Of a stretch of 64,000 bases of DNA, positions 45,507-56,849 are shown one piece after another. The stretch's first letter is position 1. Every line of letters starts with the position of its first letter. The stretch is taken from the NCBI GenBank assembly GCA_027257055.1, contig JAPVLO010000019.1, positions 16,356,501 to 16,420,500 of the forward strand. Reading direction: 5' to 3'. The stretch is from Cephalopachus bancanus. Lineage: Eukaryota; Chordata; Mammalia; Primates; Tarsiidae. Under the pieces are notes generated by a model, which was not told where the DNA came from, did no database searches, and worked only from the letters and a program-made list of their open reading frames with translations. A program made the translations under genes and the position numbers.

Positions 45507-45913
45507 TACATTTAAATTTAACACTATGTAGTAACACTCCATGAAATACCCCTCATTTCAATTCCTTGCCATTATGGGCTAATTTTACTACAACAAATAA
45601 AAATTCAAGGAACATGTTTACTCAGGAACAGGATGTTCTAGTGAAAAGAATATGGACTTTGAGACCATGTGGAGTTTTTTCTTGTCACAAATAGTAGAGA
45701 CCATGAAGTTAGACATACATGGCACGTAAAGCTTTGTACCTGACCTAATCCAGGGTATGACTGTCTTTGGAAAGCACAGTCAGGTCTTATTCACAATGAA
45801 GAAGATCTGTTAAGCTGGGTCCCACTTTTAGTCTTTGCACTAGTTGAGGTCTCTGCTCAATGTGCTCTTGCCCTCTAAATGACATAATTTTCTCATCATT
45901 TCTGTTTCAGCTA
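45507..45913. other. Unique sequence
   Basis: Nothing recognised. Confidence 0.4.
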
Positions 45914-46273
45914 TGTCTTAGTTCAGGTTGCTATAACAAAAATACCATAGTCTGGGTGACTTACAAGCAACAGGAATTTATTTATCATAGTTTGGGAGCC
46001 TGGAAGTCCAAGATCAAGGTGCTGGGAGATTTGGTGTCTAGTGAGGACCTGCTTTCTGGTTCATAGACGGTTATCTCCTCGCTGAGTTCTCACATGGAGG
46101 AAAGGGGGTGGGAACTCTCCGGGGTCTTTCTTATAAAGGCACTAATCCCATTACTGAAGGTTCCACCTTCATAACCTAATTACCCAAAGGCCCCACCCTC
46201 TAAAACCCTCACATTGGGGGCTAGGATTTCAACATATGGATTTAGGAATGACATACAAATTTGGTCTATAGTA
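45914..46273 (-). mobile_element. MaLR LTR (MST/MLT1-like), antisense
   Basis: 'tgtcttagttcaggttgctataacaaaaataccatagtctgggtgacttacaagcaacagg', 'ggagcctggaagtccaagatcaaggtgc' and 'cataacctaattacccaaaggccccaccctc..ggatttcaacatatgg' follow an antisense MaLR LTR. Confidence 0.85.
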
Positions 46274-46351
46274 GCTAATATGCTATTTTTTCAGAAAGAC
46301 CATCTTTGATGATCCTAGTTACCTTCACTTCACACTTTTTAAAGGCATTAT

Positions 46352-46730
46352 ATGCTATGGTTAGAAAGTGCCCCCCAAAGTTCATGTATTGTAAACTCCT
46401 CAATGCAACAGTGTCGGGAGATGGGACCTAATAAGAGATGATTCGGACATGAGGACTCTGCCCTCATGAACGGATTAATGTCATTAATGCAGGAGTGGGT
46501 TAGTTATGAGCACAGGCTTGTTATAAAGAGTTTGGCCCCCGCTTGCTCTCTTTTGCTCTCTGGCCCTTCTGCTTTCTGTCATAAGATGACACAGCAAGAA
46601 GGCCCTTGCCAGATAGCCGCACCTTGATATTAGATTTTTCAAGCTCCAGAACTGTGAAATATAATTTTTTTAAAAATAAATTATCCAGTTTGTGGTATTC
46701 TGTTATAGCAATACAAAATAGACTAGAACA
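46352..46730 (+). mobile_element. MST-type MaLR LTR, sense
   Basis: Begins 'tgctatggttagaaagtgccccccaaagttcatg'. Continues 'ggacatgaggactctgccctcatgaacggattaatg' and 'gcagcaagaaggcccttgcc'-like text. Ends 'ggtattctgttatagcaatacaaaatagactagaaca'. It is a solo LTR. It lies close to, and opposite in orientation to, the LTR at 45914. Confidence 0.9.
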
Positions 46731-46779
46731 CATGGCATTTACCCCTAACTGACATGTTCTTATTTATTTATTTTAAGGA

Positions 46780-46960
46780 CTGTGTGTCTCCTTTCTGTCT
46801 CTGGCCATTAGCTTCCTCCATGCCCTGCCACTCCAATTCAAGTTCCATGAGAGCAGGAACTCGTCTGTTTCAGCCTCTACTATATCCCAGCACCTAGGAT
46901 AGCTCTGAGCATATAGCAGTTGCTCAACAAATGCTTATGAAATGTATGAAATGTTAACCT
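46780..46960 (+). mobile_element. L2 3' end, sense
   Basis: 'caattcaagttccatgagagcaggaactcgtctgtttcagcc', then 'ccagcacctaggatagctctgagcatatagcagttgctcaacaaatgcttatgaaatg' is a clear L2 3' tail. Confidence 0.88.
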
Positions 46961-47890
46961 CATATTGATTAGAAGGGAGAACACAGATCCTAAAACCCTT
47001 CTAATTCTTTGACCTTGTCCACCACGTAGTCACATTAGTTCACTTTTTCTTCCCCAAAGGGCATTCCCAACATCTGCAGGTTTGAGCTGCACAGCATGAA
47101 ATAATTGTCCTGCATTTTGTCCTGAAAACATGACTGTTTTCATTTTTTAAACTGAATTCAAGTAGGTCAATCATGAGGCTTTTCCTATATTCTCTTTAAA
47201 GAACTCCCTTCTTCAACATACTGTTCGCACTCTCCTTTCTAACTTTTTAAAGTTGGTTTATCATGAATAAAGTAAAAATCACACCCAAGGATGTTCCTGT
47301 TCTCTCTTCCTCTGCCCATGAAGGACACTGCTGGAGCCGAGGTGCTGGGAAAGGAACTAACAGATGATGCTGAGGCCGGGAGCAGCCGTTTAGTGTTGCC
47401 TGTCCAACTGTAACAGGCTTTCACTGGGCATGGCAGGCTGGATGAGACATTGCCAGAAACTGAGAACTGCCCGGTGAAGGCAGTGATGAAGGCCAGTCTG
47501 GGTTGGCCTGAAGGAGTGAGAGAAAAAAGCCCCAGCACAACTTGAAGTGATGTGGCTTAACTGAGAACTGCTTGATGACGGGCTGGAAAGCCAGCTTCCC
47601 AGGTTGCCATTAGGAACAGAGCAGCTCAAAATAAAGGCAACTCTCAGAAGACTCTTGACTCATAGAGATGTGGTTCGGCACATGGCTGATATTCCAACCA
47701 CACCCAGACCCACGTGTGTGCACATACACATATACACACATAGACACACACCCAGAGATAGTGGTGACTTCCAAAGCCCAGCCCCTGACATGAAGTATAA
47801 CTGTGTAGATGGTACAGAGAATATGTCAGCAGAACTGGAAACAAGATTTAAAACATTTCAAATAAAATCTACTGCATGTTACTGAAATAC
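46961..47890. other. Unique sequence with a small CA-rich run
   Basis: No repeat family is recognised. 47705-47760 is a CA/TA-rich imperfect microsatellite. Overlapping antisense frames of 79-99 codons (47239-47629) are serine/proline-rich with no domain. A GC-moderate stretch at 47290-47640 is the only feature of note. Confidence 0.45.
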
Positions 47891-47899
47891 GATTTGTAA

Positions 47900-48110
47900 T
47901 TCTAATTGCTAACAATTATAGACTTTGAATTCTACAGAGCCTTTCCTGTACATTATCTTGCTTGATCCTTTTAACAATCTCACACAGCAGGCAGAGAAAG
48001 TAATATACATACAATAGAGAAAATGGAAGCAGAGTGGTCAAGAAAATTACCACAATGTCATACAGATAGTCAGATTCTCCTATAGCCTCAATAAGTTCTA
48101 CTGTATCAAA
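47900..48110 (-). mobile_element. MIR-like, antisense
   Basis: 'tacattatcttgcttgatccttttaacaatctcacacagcagg', then 'gagaaaatggaagcagagtggtcaagaaaattacc' follows antisense MIR (cattatctcatttaatcctcacaacaaccctatgaggt). Confidence 0.65.
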
Positions 48111-48544
48111 GAATCCACATTTTTTTTTGTTTTAACTTTGAGTAACTTACATTAGCCTAAGAGCTTTCCATAACACTATGATTTTTATTAACTGAGTAGG
48201 TAAGTTTCTATAGTTCTAGAATAAAGAAAATCAGGATGGGTGGCAAATTATTCAGTTTATAAAAAGAATGCTAACTTGTCAAAAGAATATAATATGATAT
48301 GGCTTGTTTAAATCACAAACTCCTTGAACTGCACAGTAGGATATTTTAAGATAGATTTCTTGAGGTGAATCTACTGATACATTTTAGGTTATCAAAATTA
48401 TTGTAAAAATAAATAAGCAATTCTAGAATACATAAAGGATTCCTATGAACCAATAAGAGAAAAGCTAACAAAATAAAAATGGGCAAATGTATTACCAGCT
48501 GAGTCATAGAAGAGAAACCCAAAAGGCGGACAAACACCAGCTTG

Positions 48545-48990
48545 TGAAGGAGTGCCAGTTCTCCTCCCCATCCTTCCATTCTTTCTGAACACATGATTGA
48601 CCAGTCAGGGACGCATATTGCCCAGCTTCCCTCTAGGGATGCAGCTATTCACAAGACTAAGTTCTTGCCAATGGGATGAAAGAGAGAGGGATGTGTGCAA
48701 CTTCTGCCTATTTACCTACAAGAAAATTGCTTTCCCTGAAACTTTTTTCCAATAGTTGGTACGTGGCAACAGCCTGAGTTCCGCCATGAAGGCTGGTGAC
48801 CTAAGGGACAGCAGTGTAACAAATGGAAGGATCTCTCAATGTCTGTGTGAAACAGACCCATCTTACCAGCCTGGACTGCACAACATAAGATTGTTAAGAA
48901 AGAAAAATATCTTTCTCAATTAAATCGTGTCTGCAGGTTTCTTTGTTACAGCAGCCTAGCTTTTACACTAACTAATACAACGGTCAATCT
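48545..48990 (+). mobile_element. Unnamed LTR/MER-type repeat, sense
   Basis: 'ggacgcatattgcccagcttccctctaggg', 'gttcttgccaatgggatgaaag', 'gtgcaacttctgcc' and the end 'gtgtctgcaggtttctttgttacagcagcctagcttttacactaactaatac' match a known old dispersed repeat that I recognise by text but cannot name securely. It sits inside the L1. Confidence 0.6.
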
Positions 48991-49072
48991 AACTAATAGT
49001 CTGGGAAATGAAAGTTAAAACAAGATGTCATTTGTACCCTGAAGACTGGCCACATTTAAAACATCTAATGAT

Positions 49073-49394
49073 GGCCGGGCTCAGTGTCTCAGTCTGCAAT
49101 CCCAGCACTTTGGGAGGCCAAGGTGAGTAGATTGCCTGAGCCCGCGGGTTCGAGACCAGCCTGGGCAACCCAGCCAGACCTCATCGCTACAACAAATTTT
49201 TTAAAAAATTAGCTGGATGTGGTAGCATGCACCTGTAGTCCCGGCTACTTAGAAGGCTGAGGTGGAAGGATCTCCAGAGTTCAGCAGGTCGACGCTGGGA
49301 TGACCATGAGCATACCACTGCATTCCAACCTGGGCAACGGAGTAAGACTCCAACTCAAAAAAATTAAATAAACAAACAAACAAACAAATAAAAT
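49073..49394 (+). mobile_element. Alu, sense (first of tandem pair)
   Basis: Full Alu from 'ggccgggctcagtgtctcag' to an (AAAC)n/(AAAT)n tail. The host words 'aacatctaatgat' before it and 'aaaatctagtgat' after the second Alu suggest its TSD now brackets both copies. Confidence 0.93.
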
Positions 49395-49395
49395 C

Positions 49396-49727
49396 AAAAA
49401 TCTAGCCGGGCTCGGTGGCTCAGCCTGTAATCCCAGCACTTTGGGAGACTGAGGTGAGTGGATTGCCTGAGCCTGCGGGTTCAAGACCCGCCTGGGCAAC
49501 TTGGCAAGACCTCATCTCTACAATAAATAAAAAATTAGCTGGGCGTGGTAGCGCGCACCTGTAATTCCAGCTACCTGGAAGGCTGAGGCGGAAGGATCAC
49601 CAGAGCCCAGCAGGTTGAGGCTGCGGTGGCTGGGAGCGTGCCCCTGCACTCCAGTCTGGGTGACAGAGTGAGACTCCAACTCAAAAAATAAAAATAAAAA
49701 TAAAAATAAAATAAATAAAAAATCTAG
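49396..49727 (+). mobile_element. Young Alu, sense (second of tandem pair)
   Basis: Full lemur-type Alu at 49406-49717 with an (AAAAT)n tail, flanked by the perfect TSD 'aaaaatctag' (49396-49405 and 49718-49727). It inserted at the 3' end of the first Alu, in the same orientation. Confidence 0.95.
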
Positions 49728-50370
49728 TGATACCAAGCATTGACAAGAATATGGGATATGAGAAACTCTCACATACATCTGACAGGAGTGTAACCTGGAA
49801 CAACTATTTGGAGAACAATATGTCAATATTACAAAATCAGAAAATGAGCATTCCCTCAGCCCAATCATTTGACTTCTAGGTTTAGTAAGTTCCATACTGA
49901 GACATATCCATGGGTTATTACAACATCATTTGTATTAGCAAAACATTAGAAACAATCTGAATGTCCATTGTAAGAGGATGGATGAGTAAACTGTGATAAT
50001 TTCACTTGATTAGGTGTAGTCAACAGCTAAAATAGACAAACTCCATCTGCATGTATCAACATGAACAGATTTAAAATATGTAATATTGAAGGGGAAAGGA
50101 AGTTAGAGAATATGTACAATATGATGGCGCTAGATACATTTTAAAATACGCAAAGCATTGCTGTGTGTTAGTTTGAATGCATATACATTTAGTAGAAGTA
50201 CAAAAGCTTGGTCTGGGATAATACATACCAAATTCTTGATTAGTGCTTGTTTCTGGGGAAGGAAGGTAAGGAAATGGATCTATGGAGAGAAACAAAGAGG
50301 ACTTCAATATTGTGTATAATGTTCTACTTCTTTTGTGAAAAATATCATGCAAAAATGCTTAAATTATTCA

Positions 50371-51379
50371 TCTTTATGGCTATTGAGTATAATCAGAGGT
50401 GAGTTGGAAGTGGTTTGCACCAGGGAGAGTTGATGGTGTGCATCTCTTTCTCAACTCTCCATACAAGGATGTCAGGGGGGTAACTCGAAAGCAGACATGG
50501 TGGAAGTATTTACACCACAGAAATTGGTGAATGCTACAAATCAGGGCTATGTTTTTCTCTGGAAAGCTAGTTGTTAAAGCTGACTAGCACACCACTGGGT
50601 ATATTGTATCTACTAAGTTAATCTTGATATTCTGAAGTGATTTTTAAGCCTTTCAAAATATAAAAAAATTAAAATTCTGTTTCATCAAATTTTTCAGAGT
50701 TACTTTTTTTTTGGTATAAAACATACCGCACGTGAGCTTTGCTTTTGATGAAAAAAAAAGAAAAAAGAAAGCTCCTCTCTAAAAGTTCTAATCAAAGGGT
50801 TGAGGAAAAAAATTTGTATTTTCTGTTTATCACACAAGTTCAACAACCAGTGTCTTCAAATTGTTTGTGATATTCCCTATCAGATAAGAGGCTTCTTGTT
50901 TCGTCTTGAAGAAGGTAACACCTTTTGTACTACAGAATACCTACATTTGCCTCACTAAATTCCAGTTGTTGAACCTCAAATTTAATTCCTACTTGTGTAA
51001 AAATAAATCAGGATTAAAAGTGCCGAAGGTGGGGGCTTGAGACGCCATGTGGTTTGACTAGTTCTCTGCATCCATAACCTAGAGTTATGATGGTTATATT
51101 TTCTGAACCCCAAATCAGGACATGTGGCCATAGAAGTCTGGTGTTCTATTGGGGCAAAATGTTTTACCAGTCCTATCATCAAGATTCTAGGCTTTTGATC
51201 TTCTAATCATAGTACCAGGTAACAAAGATGACTTATTTTTCATATTAAGTACACATAAGTGCTCTGTTAGCCTCGATCCTTGGAATGATTGCTTTAAAAT
51301 AACTTTACATTTTTGCTACTAAAAAGTAATACATATTAATTGAAAAAATATAGACTTGAAAAGAAAATAATTCATCTGT
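50371..51379. other. Unique sequence
   Basis: No repeat is recognised firmly. Includes A-rich and T-rich runs (50640-50830). A 66-codon frame at 50982-51182 has no domain. Confidence 0.45.
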
Positions 51380-51899
51380 AATTTTGCAGCCCAGAGATAT
51401 CCATTAACAGTTTAATAAATAACTTTTTAGCTTTTTTGTGTCTTTTTTATATATTTCCAAGGTGGTATTAAACTATGTGTACTGTTTAAACTGGCTATTT
51501 CCACTTAAGACTTTATCCTTAACTTATTTTTATGTCATTAAATTTTCTTCAAATGTGTTATTTTTATAGCTTTATAGTATTACATTATATGATTATAACC
51601 AAATTTATTTTACCCATCTTCCCATCATTACATATTCATATTTTTGCAATTTATCCTTATAAATGAGATGATGTGATTGTCATAAGTCTTTGTATACATC
51701 TCTGTTCCTTTCTTTGGGATAAATTTTAGTAAGTATAATTCCTGAATCAATAATTATAAATACTTTTCAAACTTTTTTCTGATTATCTTTATGAAAATTG
51801 GTTATTCATGTGGAAAATGTTATGCCATACATAAAATACATTTCATGTATATTAGCCTTAAATTTAAATAGCAAAACTTTTGAACTTCAGAATAAAAAT
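51380..51899. repeat. AT-rich old repeat, unnamed
   Basis: 'ttgcagcccagagatatccattaacag' and 'tttatagctttatagtattacattatatgattataacc', with 'cccatcttcccatcattacatattcatatttttgc', have the form of an old interspersed repeat similar to 42590-42730. The family is not assigned. Confidence 0.4.
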
Positions 51900-52389
51900 T
51901 ACAAAAATATAATTCATGATATCAGATTAGGAAAGACAAAAAATAACAAAGTAGGTAAAAATAGAAAACTTGAGTGCATTAAAGTGTAAAATTTTGTGTA
52001 ACAACAGACACCATAAAAAACAAAACACAGACGGGATAAAATATTTGCCACCAATATAACACAAAAGAGTTAGGAGCCAGAATATAAAAACTCTTATAAA
52101 CCAATAAGAAAAAGATAAATGACACAATAGGAAAGTGGGCAGAGGGTATGAAAGGCAACTCACACAAAAAGGAGCATGAATGGCTAATGAATTGTTCAAA
52201 TATACTAGCAATAAATGAGCTGTAAATTAAACCAACACACTGAACCCCATCCATCAGATTAACAAAAATTAAAAAGTTTGACAATAAATTTAACAAGAAT
52301 GTGATACAACTGGAACTCTCACACATTGCTGATGAGACTATAAATTGGTTCAAACACGTCGAGGAGCAATTTGTCAAGCGATTATTAAA

Positions 52390-52627
52390 GCTGAAGGTGT
52401 CTGCTCAGCAGGGTCAGGACCGGGGTGAGTCACACAAGTGCTTAGGGCTTGACATTTAAGGACCCCTCACTCTCAAGGTTATGCAAGTCCAGGATTGGCA
52501 CCTGAGAATGAGGGTCTCCTTAAATATTGCACTCTGTGTCTTTGCTTGCCTTACCCTGGTCCTGGTCCTGATGCACAGAGCCTAAAAACCAAGATATATA
52601 TGGAGAGAGGGAGAGAGAGAAATGGAA

Positions 52628-52628
<1 letters not shown>
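52390..52628 (+). repeat. Unassigned insert in L1M
   Basis: This stretch breaks the L1: 'gtgcttagggcttgacatttaaggacccctcactctcaaggttatgcaagtcc' and 'tccttaaatattgcactctgtg'. It has the look of an old dispersed repeat but I cannot name it. A purine-rich run precedes the CA repeat. Confidence 0.45.

Positions 52629-52677
<49 letters not shown>
52629..52677. repeat. (CA)n microsatellite
   Basis: An uninterrupted run of about 24 CA units, followed by TA/TG-rich text to 52705. Long and pure, so probably highly polymorphic. The long H/T and C/V frames over it are artefacts. Confidence 0.98.
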
Positions 52678-52680
<3 letters not shown>

Positions 52681-53499
52681 GGGTATGTCTGTGTGTGTAT
52701 ATGCTCACAAATTCTTTACCCACACATCAAGAGATATAAACAAGAATTTCATTGCAGCCTTGTCTACAAAAAAATTTTTGAAGACATTTTTGTTTTTCCA
52801 ATTTTCTAAATGTCTATCAATAGAGGAATATGTAAAACTACCGCATATTCATGGGATAGAATATTACTAAATTGTTAACACGAATAAACTAGAGTCACAT
52901 GTATCAATGTGGATAAAACTCAAAATATAATGTTGAGTGAACCAAGCAAGTATAGGATGACTCATTTGATATGATTCACTCACATAAGGCTTAAAACATG
53001 CAAAATTATGCTTATCTATTTTTTATGGATCTTTTCATACACAGTATAAGAAAAAAGTCATAGTATCAAATATATGAAACTAATTTCTGTAAAAGAAGGA
53101 AGAGACATAGGGTCAGAACAATGAAAAAGAGGATTTAGCTGTTTGTTATTTTTAAAAATAAAAGTATGTGAAGCAAATACAACAAAATGCCAAGATATGT
53201 TAGAGTTGTTCAGTGAGCACTTGTGTACTGGTTAAATTATTCTCCAAGATTTTATGTATGTTTGAAAGTTTCATAATTTTAAAAAATAAGTAAAATAAAA
53301 AAGAAAAACATATATATATTCACTCCCATAGCTGATAACTTTGAACAAGTCAATTAACTTTTCCTGAATGTCAGATAATTTTTTTCTAAAATAACGATAT
53401 TAATTTCCAACATGGGGTGATACCCGCCGTTTTCTAGCTCTCCTGCTTTGTGTTCAAACTTGCTCAGTGACTGAACTAATCTTGAGGTTTGTAGGCTGT

Positions 53500-54035
53500 A
53501 ATCATTGGCTAGCGGAGCTCAGAATGGATGCTGTGTCATGAGATTCAGAATCTGGAATGTCTCGGATGTACATAGAGCTATAATTCCACCTTCACCCCAC
53601 TTCCCTCACTTCTGTGTTTTAAGTCCTCAAGGCGGACATGGCCACGCACTTCCCAGTTCCCCATCAAGGAAGGAGGACTCTTGCCCATTGCTGGGAGGAC
53701 TATTTGCAGACAACCTTCAAGTGTGAGTCCCTTCAGGAATTACTTCATCTGCAAAGAGCCATCTCATTCAAGGTCAAGGCCTTCCCAGGGCATCCCACAT
53801 TCCATGACTCAGAGAGGCGGGTTTATAAATATCCAGGCAATTTTGGCTCCAAAGCTCCCTCTGGAGTTGGCTCAGGCAGTTGCAGCTTGACTTCTCCCAT
53901 GCCCTATCCAGCCTCTTTCTCCCCACTTTCACAGATGTTGACACCAGGAGTGTTTCCTAGTAAACGTTCTGCAGGTTCAGCTGTCTCAGGGTCTGCTTTC
54001 TTGAGAACCCCGCCTTGTAAAGTTGAGTGACTTGA
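53500..54035 (+). mobile_element. ERVL-type LTR-like segment, copy 1
   Basis: Text of an old LTR style: 'cagttccccatcaaggaaggagg', 'cattcaaggtcaaggccttcccagggc', then 'cccactttcacagatgttgacaccagg', 'cctagtaaacgttctgcagg' and 'ctgtctcagggtctgctttcttgagaacccc' near the 3' end. A related segment in the same orientation lies at 56850-57200. The 130-codon frame over it (53638-54030) is therefore probably repeat-derived. Confidence 0.5.
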
Positions 54036-54155
54036 GGAGTGGGATGGCAAAGGTAATATGGAGATTTGGAACGGAGTCTCTTGCCACCTCATTGGCAGTA
54101 AAAGATCCCAAATGGGTAGTAAGTCGAACCCAAATAGCTCTTGGCATAAAGGGGC

Positions 54156-54555
54156 TGTCTATTTTGGGTTGAGTAGTGTCTCTCTGAAATTCACATCCAT
54201 CCAGAACCTCTGAATATATCCTTATTTGAAAACAGAATCTCTGCAGATGTAATTAGTTAAGAATCTCAAGTTAAAATCATTCTGGATTCAGGGTGGGTCT
54301 CAAATCCAGTGGCTAGTGTCTTTATAAGAGGAGGGGGAGACATACAGACAGAGACATGGGAAAGGTCATTCAGAGTTGAATTCGGATTCTCCCCTAGAGC
54401 ATTTAGAGGGAGCATAGTGCTGTGGACACCTTGGATTTCAGGCTCATAGCCTCCAGAACCGTGAGAGATTAAATTTCTATTTTTTTCAATAGCTTTGGGG
54501 GATACAAATAAATTTTTATTGTTTAACCTACCCAAGTTTGTTGTAATTTACTATG
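54156..54555 (+). mobile_element. MLT1-type MaLR LTR, sense
   Basis: 'gggttgagtagtgtctctctgaaattcacatcc', 'gaatatatccttatttgaaaacagaatctctgcagatgtaattagttaag', 'ggctagtgtctttataagag', and the end 'ccagaaccgtgagagattaaatttc' is MLT1 in sense. Confidence 0.88.
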
Positions 54556-54597
54556 GAGAGACAGTGCCAGGAAGTGAATTCACAGCCCAGTTGCTAA

Positions 54598-54927
54598 AAC
54601 TTCACTAGTAGGCCGGGTGCAGTGGCTCAAGCCTATATCCCAGCACTTTGGAAGGCCGAGGTAAGAGGACTGCATGAGCCCATGGATTCGAGAACAGCCT
54701 GGGCAACTTGACGAGACCTCATCTCTACAATAAATCAAAAAATCAGCCAGATGTGGTAGTGCATGCCTGTAGTTCCAGCTACTTGGAAGGCTGAGGCGGA
54801 AGGATCACTGGAGCCCAGCAGATCGATGCTGGGGTGGCTGTGAGCGTACCACTGCACTCCAACCTGGGCGACAGAGTGAGACTCCAACTCAAAACAAACA
54901 AACAAACAAAAAGCAACTTCACTAGTA
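54598..54927 (+). mobile_element. Alu, sense, perfect TSD
   Basis: Alu at 54611-54914 with an (AAAC)n tail and the perfect 13-bp TSD 'aacttcactagta' at 54598-54610 and 54915-54927. Moderately diverged lemur-type sequence. Confidence 0.95.
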
Positions 54928-56282
54928 GCAAAATGAGATTATATAGAAGTGGAAGGAAATATAGTAGCTGGCATAAAGTACCAGATGTTTGAAAAGTTTG
55001 TAGGAAACAGTGACTATAAAGATAATGCGATTTAATAGCTATTATCTCGAGGTAGGGTGACACGTTAGAAAAGATACTGAAACCTGAGAGCAATGGAGAG
55101 TCAAATGTGGAAGTGAGAGGGCCTCCTTGCACACAGAAGGCAGCTCTCATCTCTCATCCCCTAGAAGGAGAAGGCAGAGAAAGCTCACCTCCGGCCTCAG
55201 AACCCAATAGACAGAGCAACAGGCCTCCGAGGAAGGCTTACACTCTCAGCCACGGTGGATCTGCTCTGCCAAGGTCAGTACCTGGTGCAAAAGAGCAGCA
55301 CGCTGATACTAGGATGGGGTCATGTAGGTTGATTTCAACACCTCACTTCCCCCAAGCTTGACACTCCTGATTCCCCAAACCCCTGGCCTGCAGAGGTGGC
55401 CCCCTCCCAATTAAGAGCACAACTTCTCTCGTGCTTGAGGACAGTGCAGAGGCCTCTACCCACAAGACAGCCTGTGTCCCCATCAGGACATGCCCCACCT
55501 CGTCTCTTGGCCCCTGGCCCCTTAACAAGGGGTTAAGTTGCAGCATAACTTAACCCCTGGCCAGGAATGTGTGGTAAGAGCGAAAAGGAATTATGTCCTA
55601 AAGATGTGGCAGTGCCTGCCTGCGTGTACCAGCGGGAGATTGAGGATCAAGCAAGGGGCTGGATGCTGAGGGTGATGATCAAGGGGCCAGAACATAAGGC
55701 TGGATGGAGGAAAGGCTATTGGTCTGGGAGGGCTTTCTCAACACAGGGAATTTAACATCCATGAAAGCACCCTGGGACATGGTGCAAACTGGCTACTAAG
55801 ATGACTCTCAGAAGCATGGCAAAAGTGATGGCCCAGGCTCAGAAAGCTGAAATGAAGAATTGCCAGGGAAGGCAGCATCAGGAGGGATGAGGAACCTTGG
55901 GGAGGTGGACTGCTGGAATGCATCCCCTAGGTGAGGCTGGAAGAGCACGGATGATCAGTTTCTACAGGAGACCCAGATGCAGCATTACCAAGGTCATCAG
56001 TAGCGTGCTGGTGGAGGGGCATCAGCCTGTCTGTGAAGTTCAATGCTGGCCTCATCTGTGGGCAGAGGCTGATGTAGAGGGGTTGTGGTAGATGAGGCTC
56101 ACAGGCAGCAATGGGGAGGCAACACACAAGATATTAATGAGCAAACTGAAGCCACACAGGCACCCACAGTGGACGCCTGTGTGTGATGTTGTTTGTTGAA
56201 TGAATGACAATCGCCATGAAGGAGAACTCCTGAGAGTAAATGTTGGTCCCTAAAAAAAAAAAAAGAATGTTTGCATTGATAG
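54928..56282. other. GC-moderate unassigned sequence, possible old LTR
   Basis: No young repeat. 55320-55560 ('cccaagcttgacactcctgattccccaaacccctggcctgcagagg') has an LTR-like flavour. 55500-55560 carries a near repeat of 'ttaacccctgg' / 'cttaaccccttg'-type text. Several 60-85-codon frames on both strands lack domains. Confidence 0.4.
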
Positions 56283-56619
56283 CTTATTAATGCTATTATT
56301 AATAATAATCATTATTATTATTATTTGAGTCAGAGTTTCACTCTGTCTGTCATCCAGACTAGAGTGTAGTGGCATGATCATGGCTCATCTCAGTCTTGAC
56401 CTCCTGGGCTTAGGTAATCCTTCTGCTTTAGCCTCCCAGGTAGCTGGGACTTCAGGTATGCTGCACCATGTCTGGAAAATTTTTTAATTTTTGTAGAGAC
56501 CACATCTTGCTATGCTGCCCAGGCTGGTTTCAAACTTCTGGGCTCAAACAATTCTCCCTCCTTGGCCTCTCAAAGTGCTGGGACTACAGAAGACAGCCAC
56601 TGTGCCCGGCTTATTAATG
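56283..56619 (-). mobile_element. Old Alu (AluJ-like), antisense
   Basis: Antisense Alu at about 56293-56609 whose tail became an (ATT)n microsatellite (56294-56325). The TSD 'cttattaatg' is at 56283-56292 and 56610-56619. Confidence 0.92.
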
Positions 56620-56849
56620 TCATTTTGAACTGCTGCATCGACCCTTTACTATGGGCAAAACCCAATACTTTTAACTAGGTAAAAATAATCTTACCTTGAT
56701 ATGATGTACATATGAAAAAAGGGTGAGGCGATGGTAATTGGTCGAGGAAGGAATTAAAAGGCTTAGGAAGTAGACATGTTGGATTGGGTTGCCATTTACG
56801 GCAATGCAATGCATCTATCTGTATAAAACAAAAGTGGAGCGTGGTGGAG

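Larger units (their letters stand above)
48340..50370 (+). mobile_element. Old L1/HAL1, sense, split by other repeats
   Basis: 'tacataaaggattcctatgaaccaataagagaaaagc' (48430), then 'aatgaaagttaaaacaagatgtcatttg' (49010), then after the two Alus 'tgataccaagcattgacaagaatatggg' and 'gagacatatccatgggttattacaacatc', then 'gtgcttgtttctggggaagg'. This is sense L1/HAL1 ORF2-to-3'-UTR text. It is interrupted at about 48545-48990 and 49073-49717. Confidence 0.75.
51900..53305 (+). mobile_element. Old L1M, sense, interrupted
   Basis: 'gggataaaatatttgccaccaatataac', 'aaactcttataaaccaataagaaaaagataaatgacacaatagg', 'gtgggcagagggtatgaaaggcaactcac' and 'caactggaactctcacacattgctgatgagactataaattgg' are sense L1 ORF2 3' text. 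After the insert, 'cattgcagccttgtctac', 'gataaaactcaaaatataatgttgagtgaacc' and the 3' UTR continue to 'catgtatgtttgaaag'-type text at 53280. Confidence 0.85.

Noticed and set aside
47239..47629. Serine/proline-rich antisense frames of 79-99 codons
   Set aside because: Overlapping phases, no domain and no splice context.
52495..52870. Frames with long HT or CV repeats
   Set aside because: Direct translation of the CA microsatellite.
53638..54030. 130-codon plus-strand frame
   Set aside because: Lies within an LTR-like segment that has a second copy at 56850, so repeat-derived.
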